Shown here piece by piece: positions 13,488 to 15,538 of a stretch of DNA of 15,538 nt. Numbering within the stretch: position 1 is the stretch's first letter; every line of letters begins with the position of its first letter. Both the position numbers and the translations under genes were made by a program. This stretch comes from AC-37 sp036389105. Lineage in GTDB: Bacteria; Actinomycetota; Thermoleophilia; Solirubrobacterales; Thermoleophilaceae. The notes beneath the pieces were generated by a model. The model did not search any database and was not told where the DNA came from. It was given only the letters and a program-made list of their open reading frames with translations. The stretch lies in NCBI GenBank assembly GCA_036389105.1, contig DASVQK010000204.1, forward strand, positions 1 to 15,538. Reading direction: 5' to 3'.

Positions 13488-14591
13488 GTGCAGGAGCGCG
13501 CCCTGGCCGAGCGCCTGATCACCTACGACACGTCGACCCCGGACGGGATCTTCGCGGCGGCCGGCTTCGTCAAGGGCTGGCTCGAGTCGAACGAGATCGA
13601 GGTCAAGGACGGCACCAAGAACGACCTGCCGGTGCTGGCCGCCACCGTCGGCCCCGCCGCCGGGCCCACCGTCGTGCTCCACGGCCACGTGGACGTGGTG
13701 CCCGGCCGCCCCGAGCAGTTCGAGCCGCGCGCGGACGGCGACCGGCTGATCGGCCGCGGCGCCTACGACATGAAGGGCGGGCTGGCCGCGATGATGTGCG
13801 CCGCGCGCGACCTGTCGGCGCAGGAGGAGGTGCGCGTGCACTTCGTCTGCGTCTCCGACGAGGAGTCCGACGAGCCGTGGGTGGACCGCGGCACCGACTA
13901 CGTGGTGACCAAGGGCTACACGGGGGACTTCGCGATCACCGGCGAGCCCACCGACCTGCGCATCGGCGTGCAGGCCAAGGGCGTGCTGGCCCTGCGCGTG
14001 GAGGTGACGGGCACCTCCGCGCACGGCTCCACGCCGTGGGAGGGGGACAACGCCGTGCTCAAGGCCGTCGACGTCTTCAAGAGCATCCAGGCCATGCCGT
14101 TCGCGCGCGAGGCCTCGGAGCTGTTCGACCGGCCGTCGATCAGCCTCGGTCGGATCCTCGGGGGCGACCGGATCAACAAGGTGCCCGACTTCTGCGCGAT
14201 CGACGTGGACATCCGCTACCTGCCGGGCCAGGACGCCGAGGCGATACTCGAGGCCATCCGGTCGCTGCCGGACGTCAGCGTCACCGTGGTGTTCAGCCGG
14301 GCGCCGGCGATGGTGGACCGCGACGACCCGCACGTCCGCGCGCTGGCCGCCGTGGTCTCCGACTGGACGCCGGCCGACCGCATCTCGGTGGGCCGCGACG
14401 GCGCGTCGGACGCCAACAGCTTCCTCGACGCGGGCGTCCCGGCCGTCGAGTTCGGCCCGGTCGGCGGCGGCCATCACGGCCCCGACGAGTGGGTGTCGAT
14501 CGAGTCGCTCGACCGCTACCGCCGCGCGCTGGTCGAGTTCGTCCGCTCGCTGCCGCAGAGCGTCGGGAAGGGCCACCTGCGCATTGCCTGA
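13488..14591 (+). CDS. M20 family metallopeptidase (DapE/ArgE type)
   Basis: 367 residues from the GTG at 13488, which puts a TATCCT box seven bases upstream. Di-zinc amidohydrolase family that includes succinyl-diaminopimelate desuccinylase, acetylornithine deacetylase and several dipeptidases. Metal and catalytic residues visible: HGHVD (His65, His67, Asp69), GRGAYDMKGG with bridging Asp94, SDEES with the general-base/metal Glu pair 125-126, GEPTD with Glu153, and the late His in GGGHHGPDEW (329-330). The lid/dimer-domain SAHGSTPWEG (177-186) is typical. Cytoplasmic, no signal peptide. Length suits DapE or ArgE. DapE would feed lysine and peptidoglycan diaminopimelate, which fits the LCP gene overlapping its end, but sequence alone does not fix the substrate. 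Confidence 0.87.
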   Translation: MQERALAERLITYDTSTPDGIFAAAGFVKGWLESNEIEVKDGTKNDLPVLAATVGPAAGPTVVLHGHVDVVPGRPEQFEPRADGDRLIGRGAYDMKGGLAAMMCAARDLSAQEEVRVHFVCVSDEESDEPWVDRGTDYVVTKGYTGDFAITGEPTDLRIGVQAKGVLALRVEVTGTSAHGSTPWEGDNAVLKAVDVFKSIQAMPFAREASELFDRPSISLGRILGGDRINKVPDFCAIDVDIRYLPGQDAEAILEAIRSLPDVSVTVVFSRAPAMVDRDDPHVRALAAVVSDWTPADRISVGRDGASDANSFLDAGVPAVEFGPVGGGHHGPDEWVSIESLDRYRRALVEFVRSLPQSVGKGHLRIA

Positions 14592-15538
14592 CGAGCGCAC
14601 CTTCATCTGGAAGCGCTACCTCGTCGGTGGGCTGCTGATAATCGCGGCCGCCGGCGCAGCCACCGGCGTGGCCGCGTTCCACGAGATCGACAAGGTGGTG
14701 AACGCCTTCAAGGAGGGCAACACCATCAAGCTGCCGCTCGACCTCCAGGAGGCGGACAGCGGCAAGCCGCAGACCATCCTCCTGATCGGCGCCGACCAGC
14801 GCGCCAAGGGCGCGGCCGACTACGGCACGGGCGCGCGCTCGGACACGATGATGCTGGTCCGGCTCGACCCGTCGAAGAAGGCCACCGCGCTGATGTCGCT
14901 GCCGCGCGACCTGAAGGTGTCGATCCCGGGCCACGGGGTCGCCAAGCTCAACGAGGCCTACTCGGACGGCGGCGTCAAGCTCACCGTGCGCACCATCAGG
15001 AAGCTGACCGGCCTCGGTATCAACCACGTGGTCAACATCGACTTCCACGGCTTCCGCAAGGCCATCAACGCCCTGCACTGCGTGTACGTGGACGTGGACC
15101 GGCGCTACTACAACCAGGGCGGCGGCTACGCCAAGATCGACCTCCAGCCGGGCTACCAGAAGATCTGCGGGGAGACGGCGCTCGACTACGTTCGCTACCG
15201 GCACACCGACAACGACATCGTGCGGGCCGCGCGGCAGCAGGACTTCCTGCGCCAGATCAAGCAGCAGATCGGGATCAACAAGCTGATCTCGAACCGCGAC
15301 AAGCTGATCAAGATCTTCGGCAAGTACACGCAGTCGGACATCGGCTCCGAAACCGGTGTGCTGCGCCTGCTCAGGCTCGCCGTGGACTCGGCCTCGCACC
15401 CGATCCACGAGATCCACTTCGAGGCCAAGCTCGGCCCGAGCTACGTCACGGCGTCGCACTCGGACGTCAAGCGACTCGCCCAGGAGTTCCTGGGCGTGAC
15501 TGCGTCGGCGTCGCCGGACGGCAAGGCGAAGAAGAAGA
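14584..15538 (+). CDS. LytR-CpsA-Psr (LCP) family protein, C-terminus cut by window edge
   Basis: 318 residues visible. A short cytoplasmic N-terminus (MPDERTFIWKRY), one membrane anchor (about 12-32), then an extracytoplasmic LCP domain. LCP enzymes transfer glycopolymers from a polyprenyl-pyrophosphate carrier to peptidoglycan or other wall acceptors. Family residues: LLIGADQR with Asp71, GARSDTMMLVRLDP (Arg85, Asp87), SLPRDLKV (Arg108, Asp109), NHVVNIDFHGFRKAI (147-161), and DYVRYRHTDND followed by RAARQQDFL (201-222). Two cysteines, 166 and 195, could pair outside the membrane. The TTG at 14584 overlaps the M20 stop by eight bases; a GGGAAGG at 14565-14571 is a possible ribosome site, spacing 12. 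No other in-frame start is near. The visible end turns Lys-rich. Downstream residues are not seen. Confidence 0.9.
   Translation, partial: MPDERTFIWKRYLVGGLLIIAAAGAATGVAAFHEIDKVVNAFKEGNTIKLPLDLQEADSGKPQTILLIGADQRAKGAADYGTGARSDTMMLVRLDPSKKATALMSLPRDLKVSIPGHGVAKLNEAYSDGGVKLTVRTIRKLTGLGINHVVNIDFHGFRKAINALHCVYVDVDRRYYNQGGGYAKIDLQPGYQKICGETALDYVRYRHTDNDIVRAARQQDFLRQIKQQIGINKLISNRDKLIKIFGKYTQSDIGSETGVLRLLRLAVDSASHPIHEIHFEAKLGPSYVTASHSDVKRLAQEFLGVTASASPDGKAKKK

Noticed and set aside
11931..14606. About 890-codon minus-strand frame spanning the flippase, the M20 gene's antisense and the DUF spacer.
   Set aside because: It overlaps two well-supported genes in a different frame or strand and has low-complexity composition; no coherent protein.

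Overview
The window is strongly G+C-rich, with dense codon-third-position G/C, many GTG/TTG starts, stop-start overlaps of the GTGA/ATGA type, and -10-like boxes lying only 6-9 bases before start codons (leaderless transcripts). Together with the gene content this suggests a high-GC actinobacterium; a Thermoleophilia/Solirubrobacterales-like lineage is my inference, not something the sequence proves.

Layout: (1) 1-1152, minus strand, most of proA (proline biosynthesis), running off the left edge. (2) 1218-2948, plus, one protein joining a zinc-ribbon SAM methyltransferase to a DPM-like family 2 glycosyltransferase, divergent from proA. (3) 3003-4606, plus, two tandem, translationally coupled S51 peptidase-E-like serine hydrolases. 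(4) 6905-4576, minus, a Wzx-type flippase followed by a family 2 glycosyltransferase; this operon runs tail-to-tail into the peptidase pair with a 31-base overlap. (5) 6933-11335, plus, two large GT-C-like membrane proteins and a family 4 glycosyltransferase, each start abutting or overlapping the preceding stop. (6) 11389-11924, a small DUF4160/DUF2442 pair with visibly different base composition, probably a transferred module. (7) 11925-12094, a short non-coding stretch with a possible gene remnant and a hairpin. (8) 13411-12095, minus, a second flippase. (9) 13488-15538, plus, an M20 metallopeptidase (DapE/ArgE type) overlapped by the start of a LytR-CpsA-Psr (LCP) gene that runs off the right edge.

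The central theme is a cell-envelope polysaccharide or glycoconjugate locus. The genes could work together as follows (inference): the DPM-like domain loads a sugar on polyprenyl phosphate; the GT2 and GT4 enzymes build a lipid-linked glycan in the cytoplasm; the two flippases export lipid-linked material; the GT-C proteins add polyprenyl-phosphate sugars on the outer face; and the LCP protein attaches the finished glycan to peptidoglycan. The S51 pair and the M20 enzyme have no obvious fixed place in this scheme.

The most notable signals are the repeated TANNNT-N6-9-start arrangement at seven starts, an extremely compressed divergent promoter pair at 6905-6933, the coupled S51 paralogues, and the compositionally foreign DUF4160/DUF2442 island flanked by an imperfect direct repeat. 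I saw no rRNA, tRNA, CRISPR array, riboswitch, intact insertion sequence or replication origin.
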